Below, piece after piece: positions 31,558 to 40,515 of a stretch of DNA of 64,000 bases (the stretch's first letter is position 1; each line of letters starts with the position of its first letter). The notes beneath the pieces were generated by a model. It did not search any database, was not told the origin of the DNA, and saw only the letters and a program-made list of their open reading frames with translations. A program made the translations under genes and the position numbers. Source of the stretch: an uncultured Bacteroidales bacterium (lineage in GTDB: Bacteria; Bacteroidota; Bacteroidia; Bacteroidales; SZUA-534); NCBI GenBank assembly GCA_902790595.1, contig CADASL010000001.1:434001-498000 (forward strand). The letters run 5' to 3'.

Positions 31558-34494
31558 ATGATTATCAAATATTTATCGGTTGCAGTCGAGTTGTTGGCTT
31601 GTTTGGCCGCCTATGGCAACAGCCACGATTCGGGGAAGGTGGAATACACCGCCGAGCAAGAGCAATGGGCTGATTCTGTGCTAAATACGCTCGACACGCG
31701 GCAGAAAATAGCGCAACTGATAATGATGGCTGTCTATTCGAACAAAACCGAGAACTACAACCAACAAACCGTTGAACTATTTGAACAACAGCAAATTGGC
31801 GGCATAATATTTATGCAGGGCGGTCCCGTGCGTCAAGCAATGTTGTGCAACCGCATTCAGGCCGTGCTGAACGTTCCCGCAATGGTGGCCATCGATGCTG
31901 AATACGGGCTTGGAATGCGGCTCGACAGCACCATCTACTACCCGCGCGCAATGGCTTTGGGCGCCATCGGAAGCACCGAGCCCATCTATGATTTTGGCGC
32001 AGAAGTGGCGCGGCAGTGCCGACGCCTGGGTGTGAACATCAACTTTGCACCCGTGCTCGACATCAACGTTGAACCGCAAAACCCGATTATCAACAGCCGT
32101 TCGTTTGGCGAAAACAAAACTCACGTAACTAATTGTGCATCAGCATACGCACGCGGAATGCAAGACAACAGCGTGCTGGCCGTGGGCAAACATTTTCCTG
32201 GCCACGGCGACACCCACACCGACTCGCACCTTGCGCTGCCACTTGTTGACCACAGCCGTAGACGACTGAATGACATTGAGTTATACCCGTTCCGCAAAAC
32301 CGCCGACCTGATGGGCGGAATGCTTGTGGCGCACCTTGCCGTGCCCGCCTTGGAACCCGACACGCTGCTTCCGTCAACACTGTCGAAGCGCATTGTGGAC
32401 TCGCTGCTAATCAAAGATTTAGGCTATAAAGGATTGATTTTCACCGATGCGCTGAATATGCGCGGTGTGGCAAACGCCTTTGAGCCTGGCGAGTTGGAAG
32501 TCCGCGCGTTTATGGCGGGGAACGACATTCTGCTCTTCCCCAAAAACGCCGAACTCACCATCAACAGCATTGAGCAGGCCATTGCCGACAGCCTGATAAG
32601 CCTTGACGAACTCAACCGCCGCTGTCGCAAAGTGCTGACAGCCAAGGCTTGGATGGGATTAAACCACTATCAGCCCATCGACACCACCAACCTTTATGCC
32701 GATTTGCACTCGACAGGCGCTGTCGCGATGCAGAACCGGCTCACCGGCCAATCGCTGACACTGATAAAAAACAAGGGCAAACTACCCATTAACAATCTGT
32801 CGGACAATAAAATACTATCGATAACACTCGGCGGAATGCCCGATAACAAATTTCAGCAACAACTGCTTTGCTATGCCGCCGCCGACACTCTGAACCTGAC
32901 CACCTACCCCACCGATTCGGTGATTAGCGTGGTTTTCGACTCGGCAAGCACATACAGCACCGTTATTGTAACCACCCTGGGAACCAACGAGTTGCAATCG
33001 AAAAACTTCGGTGTGATACCCGAATCGGTAAAACTGATTGACACTCTTGCTCTTAACGGCAACGTTATTCTTGCACACCTTGGCAACCCGTACGCACTTG
33101 CGAAAATTCAGAATATCAACAATTTACAAGCCATACTTGTAGGATTCCGGGCAAACAGCGAAACGCAGGAAATGGCTGCTCAAGCCATTTTTGGCGGACT
33201 GACGGTCAAAGGCCGCATTCCGGTATCAGCCAACGGAAACATACTTGAAGGCGCCGGCCAAAACATCGACCACAAAACGCGGCTCACCTACTCGAACACC
33301 GCTTGCGCCGAACTTGATACCACACCGTTCGACAAGATTGATTCCATTATAAATCAATGCATTAATGGCAAAATAATGCCTGGTTGCCAACTGCTTTTTG
33401 GCGTGAAAGGCAACGTTGTTTACAACAAAGCCTTCGGCTACCACACTTACGACAGCTTGCAGCCCGTGCAACTAACTGATATTTACGACATTGCATCAGT
33501 CACAAAAGTGGCGGCCACCACCACGGCGCTGATGATGCTCTACGACCAAAAGCGATTCAAACTGAACGATAAGCTGTCGGCTTACGTGCCGGTGATAGCC
33601 AAAAGCAACAAGAAAGACTTGAAAATCAATCATATTCTTACTCACCAAGCCGGACTGAAAAACTGGGTTCCGTTCTACCAAAACACATTCGCGCCCGACG
33701 GCTCGCTGCGACCGGATTTGTATTCACGGACAAAAACCGACAAATTCAGCATTCAAATATCTGATAGTCTGTATCTTAATTCAAAATACACAGACACTAT
33801 TTATTCCGAAATCGCCAAATCGCCGCTCGGCGACAAAAAATATCTCTACAGCGACCTTGGGTTCTATCTTTTCCCGCTGATGATTGAAAAACTGACGGGA
33901 ATGAAAATCGATGAATATTGCAACGAAAAGATTTTCAAACCATTAGGAATGAGCAACACAGGATATAGGCCGCTTGAGCGATTCGATACGGTGCGAATTG
34001 TGCCGTCGGAAATTGACAGCAACTGGCGCCACGACACCATCTGCGGCTTTGTGAACGACCAAGGCGCGGCTATGCTGGGCGGCGTTTCGGGGCACGCGGG
34101 CTTGTTCTCGAACGCCAACGACCTTGCCAAACTGTGCCAACTGTGGCTCAACGGCGGAACCTACGGCGATGTGAAACTGTTCAGCCCGGGCACCGTCAAA
34201 ACCTTCACAACGGCGCCATTCAGCGGCAACCGCCGTGCGCTTGGTTTCGACAAACCGCTCGTGAAATTCAACACCAACGGCCCAACCTGCGAAAAAGCTT
34301 CGCAAAAAAGTTTCGGGCACAGCGGATTTACTGGCGCATATATCTGGATCGACCCTGAATATGAGTGCTTTATGGTATTCTTAACCAACCGCACCTACCC
34401 CACTTCGAAAGACAACAAATTGGCAAAACTCAACATCCGCACACAGATTCAAGAGCTTTTCTATCAGGCGATTCCTGAAAAACGAAAAAAATGA
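31558..34494 (+). CDS. GH3 glycosidase fused to a serine beta-lactamase/transpeptidase-like domain
   Basis: This 978-residue exported protein has a signal-like N-terminus. Residues 35-370 form a GH3 beta-N-acetylglucosaminidase (KHFPGHGDTHTDSHLALP, nucleophile Asp297 in IFTDALNMRG). Residues about 375-580 are the GH3 C-terminal sandwich. Residues about 590-970 are a class C-like hydrolase with Ser647-x-x-Lys650 (SVTK), a YSDLGFY Tyr motif and FGHSGFTG in place of KTG. The combination suggests peptidoglycan remodelling or recycling; Bacteroidota proteins of this plan are known. Its stop overlaps the next gene by 4 bp, although that gene looks like a restriction enzyme. Confidence 0.88.
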   Translation: MIIKYLSVAVELLACLAAYGNSHDSGKVEYTAEQEQWADSVLNTLDTRQKIAQLIMMAVYSNKTENYNQQTVELFEQQQIGGIIFMQGGPVRQAMLCNRIQAVLNVPAMVAIDAEYGLGMRLDSTIYYPRAMALGAIGSTEPIYDFGAEVARQCRRLGVNINFAPVLDINVEPQNPIINSRSFGENKTHVTNCASAYARGMQDNSVLAVGKHFPGHGDTHTDSHLALPLVDHSRRRLNDIELYPFRKTADLMGGMLVAHLAVPALEPDTLLPSTLSKRIVDSLLIKDLGYKGLIFTDALNMRGVANAFEPGELEVRAFMAGNDILLFPKNAELTINSIEQAIADSLISLDELNRRCRKVLTAKAWMGLNHYQPIDTTNLYADLHSTGAVAMQNRLTGQSLTLIKNKGKLPINNLSDNKILSITLGGMPDNKFQQQLLCYAAADTLNLTTYPTDSVISVVFDSASTYSTVIVTTLGTNELQSKNFGVIPESVKLIDTLALNGNVILAHLGNPYALAKIQNINNLQAILVGFRANSETQEMAAQAIFGGLTVKGRIPVSANGNILEGAGQNIDHKTRLTYSNTACAELDTTPFDKIDSIINQCINGKIMPGCQLLFGVKGNVVYNKAFGYHTYDSLQPVQLTDIYDIASVTKVAATTTALMMLYDQKRFKLNDKLSAYVPVIAKSNKKDLKINHILTHQAGLKNWVPFYQNTFAPDGSLRPDLYSRTKTDKFSIQISDSLYLNSKYTDTIYSEIAKSPLGDKKYLYSDLGFYLFPLMIEKLTGMKIDEYCNEKIFKPLGMSNTGYRPLERFDTVRIVPSEIDSNWRHDTICGFVNDQGAAMLGGVSGHAGLFSNANDLAKLCQLWLNGGTYGDVKLFSPGTVKTFTTAPFSGNRRALGFDKPLVKFNTNGPTCEKASQKSFGHSGFTGAYIWIDPEYECFMVFLTNRTYPTSKDNKLAKLNIRTQIQELFYQAIPEKRKK

Positions 34495-35213
34495 TGCAAC
34501 CGGCAAAATCGAATCGGCTTGAGTTCGACTTTCGCACGCTGTCGCAAGACCTGAGGCGCGTGGCGAAGGACATCCCCCTAAACTGGGGCCGAGTGCAGAA
34601 CAACGATTACGACAATCAGTTGCAAGAGGTTTGCAACATCTTTGATATAATGACACTCAATGAGTTAGACAACCACATTGCCAACTTCGACAGCGACCAC
34701 CGCAACTATTACCGCCGCCGCTGGTATATGCTGAATTGCGCCCGATGCGACGAGTATCTTTTCGCCTGCAACGATGGTGTGGAGCGCAATCCCGAAAGAA
34801 AGGATAAAGAGTGGGATATTATTATCAATCAACAATATAAGTTCGACATAAAGGGAACGGTGATTCCAAAAGATTTCCGCAAAAATTGGACGGCGGCAAT
34901 GGACGATCCATCAGAAATGGTGGCGTTTTACTATGAAAAGCAGAGCCACGGCGTGCGTTTCGATATGCAGAACCGGCTGTTCATTGTGCACCACTCGCAG
35001 GTTGACTCCCGCCGCGAGATTCTGCTACGTTGCGCGTGGCAAACCAAAGCGGTTGTTTATCGCGAATTTATTGAAAATGTGTCAGATATAAAGTTCACAA
35101 CATACAAAGGCTGCACGGCGGCGCTAATTTTCCTGATTGAAACGGAACGAGGCAAATTGCAGTATAAGATTTCGGGTCTAAATACTGAATTACAGAGTGT
35201 TAAAAACTATTAG
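34491..35213 (+). CDS. Candidate type II restriction endonuclease (PD-(D/E)xK-like)
   Basis: This 240-residue protein lies 2 bp before an N6-adenine methyltransferase gene, the usual arrangement of a type II restriction-modification pair. Asp109 in EWDIIIN and Asp119-Ile-Lys121 in KFDIKGT give the D...D-x-K spacing of a PD-(D/E)xK nuclease core. Cys83-x2-Cys86-x6-Cys93 may bind metal. No closer family is recognised, and it does not look like the HNH enzyme NlaIII. It starts by a 4-bp overlap with the glycosidase gene, odd for an accessory system. Confidence 0.55.
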   Translation: MMQPAKSNRLEFDFRTLSQDLRRVAKDIPLNWGRVQNNDYDNQLQEVCNIFDIMTLNELDNHIANFDSDHRNYYRRRWYMLNCARCDEYLFACNDGVERNPERKDKEWDIIINQQYKFDIKGTVIPKDFRKNWTAAMDDPSEMVAFYYEKQSHGVRFDMQNRLFIVHHSQVDSRREILLRCAWQTKAVVYREFIENVSDIKFTTYKGCTAALIFLIETERGKLQYKISGLNTELQSVKNY

Positions 35214-35215
35214 CA

Positions 35216-36214
35216 ATGAATTATATTGGTTCGAAACTGAAACTTTGCCAGGATTTTCTTCCAACCACAATCAAAGCGGTTTGCGGAGAGGATTTGTCGC
35301 AGAAAACATTTTGCGACATTTTCGCCGGCACAGGCATCGTTGGACGGACCTTCAAAACATCTGTAAAAAAGGTAATCGCCAACGACATTGAGTACTACAG
35401 CTACGTTTTGAACAAAAACTATATTGGAAATCAGCAACCAATCGACAACAAACTCCAGCTCATTGAAGAGCTGAACGCGCTGCCGCCAATCAGCAACGGA
35501 TTCATCTACAATAATTATTGCCTTGGCGGGAACGGCGAGCGCCAGTATTTCTCTGATGCCAACGGCAAAAAAATCGACACAATGAGAACCGCAATCGAGA
35601 GTTGGAAACAAAATGGCCGCATTGCAGACAATGCATATTATTTTCTGCTTTGCAGTCTACTCGAATGTGCTGATAAAGTGGCAAATACGGCATCGGTTTA
35701 TGGCGCTTACCTGAAAAAACTGAAGAAATCGGCCCAAAAAGACTTGATTCTTGAACCCGCTGAATTTGAATTAGATAACAACGCGCACCAAATATTCAAC
35801 AAAGATGCCAACGAGCTCATAAAAGAGATTGAAGGCGACATCTTATATCTTGACCCGCCCTACAACGCCCGCCAGTATGGCGCGAACTACCATCTGCTCA
35901 ACACGATAGCGGAATACAAGCCGTTCGAACCTTCCGGGAAAACCGGCCTCAGACAATATTATAAGTCAAAATACTGTTCGGCGGGTTCCGTGAAAAACGA
36001 GTTCGAGAATCTGATAAAGAACGCAAAATTCAAATACATCTTCCTCTCGTACAACAATGAGGGGCTGATGACGGTTGGCGATGTAAAGTCGATTATGTCG
36101 AAATACGGCAGATATGATTTGGCGCAGACTGATTACCAACGATTTAAGGCCGATTCGAACAGATTTAACAAGGCAGATTCAACGGTTGAATATCTGCACA
36201 TTCTTGAAAAATAA
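35216..36214 (+). CDS. D12-class DNA N6-adenine methyltransferase
   Basis: This 332-residue enzyme uses S-adenosylmethionine to methylate adenine at N6. Motif X is N-terminal (MNYIGSKLKL), motif I is DIFAGTGIVG (34-43) and motif IV is LDPPYNARQYGANYHLL near residue 213, the order of the Dam/DpnII/NlaIII-like alpha group. The insert between motifs I and IV is the target-recognition region. Known members recognise GATC, CATG and other short sites; both of those words are nearly absent from this window. It is paired with the putative nuclease immediately upstream. Confidence 0.9.
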   Translation: MNYIGSKLKLCQDFLPTTIKAVCGEDLSQKTFCDIFAGTGIVGRTFKTSVKKVIANDIEYYSYVLNKNYIGNQQPIDNKLQLIEELNALPPISNGFIYNNYCLGGNGERQYFSDANGKKIDTMRTAIESWKQNGRIADNAYYFLLCSLLECADKVANTASVYGAYLKKLKKSAQKDLILEPAEFELDNNAHQIFNKDANELIKEIEGDILYLDPPYNARQYGANYHLLNTIAEYKPFEPSGKTGLRQYYKSKYCSAGSVKNEFENLIKNAKFKYIFLSYNNEGLMTVGDVKSIMSKYGRYDLAQTDYQRFKADSNRFNKADSTVEYLHILEK

Positions 36215-36466
36215 CAACTGGCAACGCAAATCCGCCCTACCCTGTTTTCCGTGCAAACGGTTGTAATTATCGCTCATAAATCTGATAGTCAATAATATTG
36301 CACCATTATCAGGCACAGGTGCCAGAACCGTTGCGCCAATAAAAAATCGCAGATTTGGGCGGTTTGGCACAGAATATGTAACTAAAAGCGGGTTGCGAAG
36401 GGGGGCTTCCTATGTTTCCAATATACGCAAAACATTGTATATCAAGAATAAACTAACATAAATAAA

Positions 36467-38026
36467 ATGACTAATAAAGACAAAATTGGAGGGCTGATTA
36501 AGAAAAGAGCCGAAGCCAAACTTGGTGGTGGAGTTGCTCGAATCGACAAGCAACACGAGAAAGGCAAACTCACAGCCCGCGAACGCATCAACCTTCTGCT
36601 CGACGAGGGCAGCTTTGAGGAGTTCGATATGTTTGTGAGCCATCGCTGCACAAACTTCGGAATGGAAAAACAATCGTTTATGGGCGACGGCGTTGTAACC
36701 GGCCACGGCACCATCGATGGACGCGTGGTTTACGTTTACGCTCAAGACTTTACGGTTTTCGGCGGTTCGCTGTCGGAGACAATGTCGCAGAAAATCTGCA
36801 AGGTGATGGATATGGCTATGAAAGTGGGCGCACCCGTCATCGGCATCAACGACTCGGGTGGTGCGCGTATTCAAGAAGGCGTCAACTCGCTGACCGGCTT
36901 TGCCAACATTTTTGAACGCAATATTCTGGCATCGGGCGTAATTCCGCAGATTTCAGCCATTTACGGTCCGTGCGCAGGTGGCGCGGTTTATTCGCCGGCC
37001 ATCACCGACTTTGTGTTTATGAACAAAGACACAAGTTATATGTTCCTGACCGGCCCGAAGGTTGTGAAAACCGTTACGGGCGAGGTTGTTAACGAGGAGC
37101 AACTTGGTGGCGCTCAGGTACATACATCGAAATCGGGTGTTGCACACTTTGTTTCGGAGAACGAGGAAGAAGGTCTGATGGCAATCCGCCGTCTGCTGTC
37201 GTTCCTGCCGCAGAACAACCTTGAGGAGGCGCCGCTGCTTGAGTGCAACGACCCAATCAACCGCCTTGAGGACTCGCTCAACGAGATTATCCCCGACAAC
37301 CCGAACGAGCCGTACGATATGAAAAACGTCATTCTGGCGATTATCGACAACGGCGATTTTATGGAGGTTCACGAGAATTTTGCAAAAAACATAATTGTCG
37401 GATTCGCGCGTTTCAACGGCACATCAGTAGGCATCATCGCCAATCAACCGGCGTTTATGGCTGGTGTGCTCGACAGCAACGCTGCACGCAAGGCCGCACG
37501 TTTCATCCGCTTCTGCGACGCCTTCAATATTCCAATCGTTACGCTTGAAGACGTGCCCGGATTCCTTCCCGGCACCGGTCAGGAGTACAACGGAATCATA
37601 TCGCACGGCGCAAAACTGCTCTACGCCTACGGCGAGGCCACGGTGCCAAAAATCACCGTCATCCTGCGCAAGGCCTACGGCGGCGCCTACATTGTTATGG
37701 GCTCGAAAGGCCTGCGCGGCGACATCAACTACGCCTGGCCGTCGGCCGAGATTGCCGTTATGGGCGCAAAAGGCGCGGTGGAGATTCTGGAAGGCAAGAA
37801 TATCAGCAAGATAGAAAATCCGGAAGAGAAAGCCGAATATGTGAAAAAGGCTGAGGACGAGTATGTTGAGAAGTTCTCGAACCCGTATGTGGCCGCTCAA
37901 ATGGGCTACCTCGACGACGTGATTGAGCCGCGCAACACCCGCTTCCGCGTGATTCGCGCTCTGCAACTGCTCGCCACAAAGAAAGATTCGATTCCTGCTA
38001 AAAAACACTCAAACATTCCATTGTAA
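36467..38026 (+). CDS. mmdA: Methylmalonyl-CoA decarboxylase alpha (carboxyltransferase) subunit
   Basis: This 519-residue acyl-CoA carboxyltransferase moves the carboxyl group from (S)-methylmalonyl-CoA to biotin in the sodium-pumping decarboxylase, releasing propionyl-CoA. It has both crotonase-like halves, with [32 protein letters not shown] and [13 protein letters not shown] in the first, and [16 protein letters not shown] and [12 protein letters not shown] in the second. It leads the operon mmdA, OadG-like, BCCP, mmdB, which favours a sodium pump over propionyl-CoA carboxylase. In many Bacteroides the epimerase gene precedes it; here the methyltransferase gene lies upstream instead. Confidence 0.93.
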   Translation: MTNKDKIGGLIKKRAEAKLGGGVARIDKQHEKGKLTARERINLLLDEGSFEEFDMFVSHRCTNFGMEKQSFMGDGVVTGHGTIDGRVVYVYAQDFTVFGGSLSETMSQKICKVMDMAMKVGAPVIGINDSGGARIQEGVNSLTGFANIFERNILASGVIPQISAIYGPCAGGAVYSPAITDFVFMNKDTSYMFLTGPKVVKTVTGEVVNEEQLGGAQVHTSKSGVAHFVSENEEEGLMAIRRLLSFLPQNNLEEAPLLECNDPINRLEDSLNEIIPDNPNEPYDMKNVILAIIDNGDFMEVHENFAKNIIVGFARFNGTSVGIIANQPAFMAGVLDSNAARKAARFIRFCDAFNIPIVTLEDVPGFLPGTGQEYNGIISHGAKLLYAYGEATVPKITVILRKAYGGAYIVMGSKGLRGDINYAWPSAEIAVMGAKGAVEILEGKNISKIENPEEKAEYVKKAEDEYVEKFSNPYVAAQMGYLDDVIEPRNTRFRVIRALQLLATKKDSIPAKKHSNIPL

Positions 38027-38902
38027 ATGAAGCCGATAAAAATCATAACACTGCTATTGACGCTGTCGGCTTGCGGTCTGGTTTCAGCGCAAAACGCAAC
38101 CGACCTGCGGATTAACGAGGTAATGGTTTTCAACGATTCGAACGTGGTTGACGACTACGGGAACCACGTGGGCTGGATTGAGATTTACAACACGTCGTAC
38201 AACACCGTCAACATTGGCGGCCTGTTCCTGACCGACGACGCGCAGAATCCAATCAAGAGTATGATTGCGAAAAACCATCCGCAGGCATCGATTCCGCCGC
38301 GCAGCCATTTCATTATGTACGCCACCGGCGACAACTCAACCGGACTCAGGCATCTGACATTCAAACTCGAATGCGGAAAGACGCTCTATCTGTTCGACGG
38401 CAACGGCCGCACACTGCTCGACAGCGTGAAACTGCCCGCCTCAATGAAGGCCGACATCAGCTACGGACGCGAGACCGACGGCGCCGACAAGTGGGTGCTG
38501 AACGAGATTGCCACTCCGGCCATCAGCAACAACCACACATCGGCCGCAGCCGAAATTGACGAGTTCAAGAAGCTCGACCCGTTCGGCGTTGGAATGGCCG
38601 CCATTGCAATGACCATTGTATTGAGCTCGCTGGCAACACTTTACTTCTGCTTCAAGCTGGTGGGCAAAATCGCGACACGCAAAAAGAAACATCCGTTTAC
38701 GGCCAAAAACGCCCAAACCGGCGAGGCCGCAACCGACGAAGTGAACGCCGCGATTGCTTTGGCACTATTTTTGCACAGCAAACAAGAGCACGACGAGGAA
38801 TACACCGTTCTTACAATGCGCAAGGTATCGAGGAACTACTCGCCGTGGAGTTCAAAAATTTATGGAATGCGCAAGCGTCCGGGAGGTCTAACATCTTATT
38901 AA
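38027..38902 (+). CDS. Lamin-tail domain fused to OadG/MmdD-type gamma subunit
   Basis: This 291-residue protein has three parts: a signal peptide (1-20), a periplasmic lamin-tail-like beta domain (about 24-175, LRINEVMVFNDSN... GWIEIYNTS), and one membrane helix with a basic cytoplasmic tail (about 190-235, VGMAAIAMTIVLSSLATLYF). The last part matches the gamma/delta subunit that assembles Na+-pumping decarboxylases. It starts directly after mmdA. The periplasmic extra domain is not part of classical OadG; it may anchor the pump to the envelope. Confidence 0.8.
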   Translation: MKPIKIITLLLTLSACGLVSAQNATDLRINEVMVFNDSNVVDDYGNHVGWIEIYNTSYNTVNIGGLFLTDDAQNPIKSMIAKNHPQASIPPRSHFIMYATGDNSTGLRHLTFKLECGKTLYLFDGNGRTLLDSVKLPASMKADISYGRETDGADKWVLNEIATPAISNNHTSAAAEIDEFKKLDPFGVGMAAIAMTIVLSSLATLYFCFKLVGKIATRKKKHPFTAKNAQTGEAATDEVNAAIALALFLHSKQEHDEEYTVLTMRKVSRNYSPWSSKIYGMRKRPGGLTSY

Positions 38903-38920
38903 CGAACAAATTATTGAATT

Positions 38921-39358
38921 ATGGAAAAGTTCATTTTTACAATAAACGGCAACAAATACGATACCGAGATTCTCGAAATCAACGACGACAAAGCCCAAAT
39001 TCAGGTGAACGGCATCACTTACAATGTCGAAATCGATAACACGAAAAAGAAAGTGGCAAGCCCCGTGGCAAGAGTGGCCCGCCCCGCAGCCGCACAAACA
39101 TCGACAGCGACGCAAACCATTGTGAAACCGCGCGCCGCGGCCAACGACAACGCCATTACGGCTCCGCTGCCGGGCGTTATCCTCGACGTGAAGGTGAACG
39201 TGGGCGACACGGTTACCGCCGGTCAGCACCTGCTCACTCTTGAGGCTATGAAAATGGAGAACAAAATCGACTCACCGAAAGACGGCGTGGTTAAAAGCAT
39301 TGCCAAACACAAGGGCGACTCGGTTATGGAAGGTGACGCACTAATTGTTGTTGAATAA
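38921..39358 (+). CDS. mmdC: Biotin carboxyl carrier subunit of methylmalonyl-CoA decarboxylase
   Basis: This 145-residue protein has a short N-terminal fold (1-45), an Ala/Pro/Thr-rich flexible linker (about 46-75) and a C-terminal biotinyl domain with EAMKMENKIDSP, whose Lys is biotinylated. It swings the carboxyl group between MmdA and the membrane subunit. The stop codon overlaps the mmdB start by one base (TAATG), so translation is coupled. Confidence 0.93.
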   Translation: MEKFIFTINGNKYDTEILEINDDKAQIQVNGITYNVEIDNTKKKVASPVARVARPAAAQTSTATQTIVKPRAAANDNAITAPLPGVILDVKVNVGDTVTAGQHLLTLEAMKMENKIDSPKDGVVKSIAKHKGDSVMEGDALIVVE

Positions 39359-40515
39359 TGGAAAACGGATTCATATCGTTTGTGCTTGAGCACATAGCAC
39401 AATTCTTTTCATACACCGCCTTTGCCAATATGACCATCGGTCACCTGGTAATGATTGCCGTTGGTTTGGTTTTCATCTATCTTGCTATTGCAAAGGAATT
39501 TGAGCCAATGCTGCTGCTGCCAATCGGTTTCGGCATCATCATTGGCAACATTGCCTTCGCCCCCGGCCTGAAAATCGGCATCTACGAGAGCGGCAGTGTG
39601 CTTAACTACTTGCATTTCGGCGTTTTACAAGGCGTTTACCCGCCGTTGATTTTCCTCGGCATTGGTGCAATGACCGATTTTTCGGCGCTCATCTCGAACC
39701 CGAAACTGGTTCTGGTGGGCGGTGCCGCTCAGCTAGGTATTTTCGGCGCTTACGCGATTGCCTTGGCGCTCGGATTCACATCGGCTGAGGCCGGTGCAAT
39801 CGGCATCATTGGCGGTGCCGACGGCCCGACAGCCATCTTCCTTTCGTCGAAACTGGCCCCCGACCTTATGGGCGCCATCGCCATATCGGCCTACTCATAT
39901 ATGGCGCTTGTGCCGGTGATTCAGCCGCCGATTATGAAACTGCTGACAACAGAGAAAGAGCGCACCATTAAAATGAAACCGCCACGCGCCGTTTCAAAAA
40001 CCGAGCGCATTATGTTCCCGATTATCGGTCTGCTGCTCACCTGCCTTCTGGTTCCGTCAGGTCTGCCGCTGCTGGGTATGTTGTTCTTTGGCAACCTGCT
40101 GAAAGAGAGCACCGTAACCAAACGTTTGGCCGACACCGCAAAAGGTCCGCTCATCGACATTGTGACAATCCTTATCGGCTTGACCGTGGGCGCTTCAACG
40201 CAAGCAACCACTTTCCTGACAGCCAAATCGATAGGCATCTTCGTACTGGGCGCAATCTCGTTTGTGATTGCAACCTGCGGCGGTGTGCTGTTTGTGAAGT
40301 TCTTCAACTTGTTCCTGAAGGGCGATAACAAAATCAACCCGCTCATTGGCAACGCTGGCGTTTCGGCAGTGCCCGACAGCGCGCGCGTTTCAGAAGTTGT
40401 TGGTCTTGAGTTCGATAAGAGCAACCACCTGCTGATGCACGCAATGGGCTGCAACGTGGCTGGCGTCATCGGTAGCGCCATTGCCGCTGGTATCTTGCTG
40501 AGTTTCTTGAGTTGA
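39358..40515 (+). CDS. mmdB: Na+-translocating decarboxylase beta subunit
   Basis: This 385-residue membrane protein has about ten helices. It decarboxylates carboxybiotin and uses the energy to pump Na+ outward. Family marks are GIGAMTDFSALISNP, GIIGGADGPTAIFLSSK with the essential Asp, and NPLIGNAGVSAVPDSARVS. It is the last subunit gene of the operon. The following phosphoglycerol-transferase-like gene begins within its stop codon (ATG at 40515). Confidence 0.95.
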   Translation: MENGFISFVLEHIAQFFSYTAFANMTIGHLVMIAVGLVFIYLAIAKEFEPMLLLPIGFGIIIGNIAFAPGLKIGIYESGSVLNYLHFGVLQGVYPPLIFLGIGAMTDFSALISNPKLVLVGGAAQLGIFGAYAIALALGFTSAEAGAIGIIGGADGPTAIFLSSKLAPDLMGAIAISAYSYMALVPVIQPPIMKLLTTEKERTIKMKPPRAVSKTERIMFPIIGLLLTCLLVPSGLPLLGMLFFGNLLKESTVTKRLADTAKGPLIDIVTILIGLTVGASTQATTFLTAKSIGIFVLGAISFVIATCGGVLFVKFFNLFLKGDNKINPLIGNAGVSAVPDSARVSEVVGLEFDKSNHLLMHAMGCNVAGVIGSAIAAGILLSFLS

